Of a DNA stretch of 5,788 nucleotides, positions 5,439 through 5,788 are shown piece by piece (the first letter of the stretch is position 1; each line of letters opens with the position of its first letter). Origin of the DNA: Zoogloeaceae bacterium (GTDB taxonomy: Bacteria; Pseudomonadota; Gammaproteobacteria; Burkholderiales; Rhodocyclaceae); the NCBI GenBank assembly GCA_031273145.1, contig JAISSL010000150.1:1-5788 (forward strand), read 5' to 3'. The notes under the pieces are model-generated. The model was given only the letters and a program-made list of their open reading frames with translations, did not search any database and was not told the origin of the DNA. A program made the position numbers and the translations under genes.

Positions 5439-5788
5439 TCATACCTTGAATTGATCCACAGTACTTTTCACGGCAGTTGCCAACTGCTCAAGGCGGACTG
5501 CCGCCGAAGCCGTTTCTTCCGCTGCCGCGTTGTTCTCGTCCGTCATCTGGGCGATGCTCTCCACATGCTTGGCAATTTCCTGGCTTGCCTGACTTTGCTC
5601 CTTCAAGGCATTGGAAATTTCCGTGATGGCTTCGGAGACCTTATGCGCCTTCTCCCGGATGGATACGATCCGCTCACCTGCTTCATGCGCCAGAGCCTGC
5701 CCGGATTCAACCTGTTGCTCAACCAGGCTCATCTCCTCAACCGCTTCATTTGCGGAAGCCTGTATCTTGCTGACCATCGCGCTGATCT
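5439..5788 (-). CDS. Methyl-accepting chemotaxis protein, C-terminal part (5' end outside the window)
   Basis: The frame is open to the right edge, and about 115 C-terminal residues are visible. They form a long amphipathic coiled-coil helix rich in Ala, Glu, Gln and Ser with no hydrophobic membrane segment. This is the returning helix of a chemoreceptor cytoplasmic hairpin. Typical receptor phrases are HKVSEAITEISNALKEQSQASQEIA, then IAQMTDENNAAAEETASAA, which looks like the second methylation helix with its Glu/Gln pairs, then LEQLATAVKSTVDQFKV as the end. The protein stops right after the helix and has no C-terminal NWETF-like CheR-binding pentapeptide. The kinase-contacting hairpin tip and any sensor domain lie outside the window, so the ligand cannot be guessed. 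It is followed by a strong terminator, so it is the last gene of its unit. Confidence 0.93.
   Translation of the reverse strand, partial: ISAMVSKIQASANEAVEEMSLVEQQVESGQALAHEAGERIVSIREKAHKVSEAITEISNALKEQSQASQEIAKHVESIAQMTDENNAAAEETASAAVRLEQLATAVKSTVDQFKV

Noticed and set aside
1..5788. CRISPR array, tRNA/rRNA genes, insertion sequences or attachment sites
   Set aside because: No regularly spaced repeats, RNA gene signatures, transposase or integrase sequence, or matching terminal repeats were seen on either strand.

Overview
The window looks like ordinary chromosome from a Betaproteobacterium of moderate GC content. The main reason is the gene order: the end of a cytochrome c1 gene (petC) followed on the same strand by sspA and sspB. 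That petABC-sspA-sspB arrangement is well known in Betaproteobacteria and Neisseria. The cytochrome c1 tail and the SspA sequence are also of the type seen in that class. The genus cannot be fixed from the sequence alone.

Layout on the + strand. Bases 1-495 hold the C-terminal half of cytochrome c1, the membrane-anchored haem subunit of the bc1 complex. A clear intrinsic terminator (513-559) lies between it and sspA, ending only 17 bases before the sspA start, so it may act as an attenuator. sspA (577-1173) and sspB (1178-1612) are 4 bases apart: a GST-fold RNA-polymerase-associated stress protein and a ClpXP adaptor. After a weaker terminator-like hairpin (1643-1670) comes a tight three-gene operon, pntAA-pntAB-pntB (1710-4564). 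It encodes a proton-translocating NAD(P) transhydrogenase in its three-subunit form, which uses the proton gradient to make NADPH from NADH.

Layout on the - strand. A type II toxin-antitoxin module, vapB (5244-5005) and vapC (5008-4622), converges on the pnt operon and has a 4-base ATGA overlap between the two genes. Its promoter region carries a perfect 26-bp palindrome (5261-5286), the obvious candidate for the VapB/VapBC autoregulatory operator. Beyond it, a strong symmetric terminator (5391-5420) ends a methyl-accepting chemotaxis protein gene that enters from the right edge (5788-5439).

Taken together, the left and middle parts are core energy and stress genes (bc1 complex, transhydrogenase, SspA/SspB). 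The vapBC pair is a compact accessory insertion between core genes. I found no unknown multi-gene system. The points most worth a second look are the palindromic operator, the terminator placed right before sspA, the reciprocal His/Asn arrangement in the transhydrogenase proton channel, and the overlapping ATG/GTG start of pntAA.
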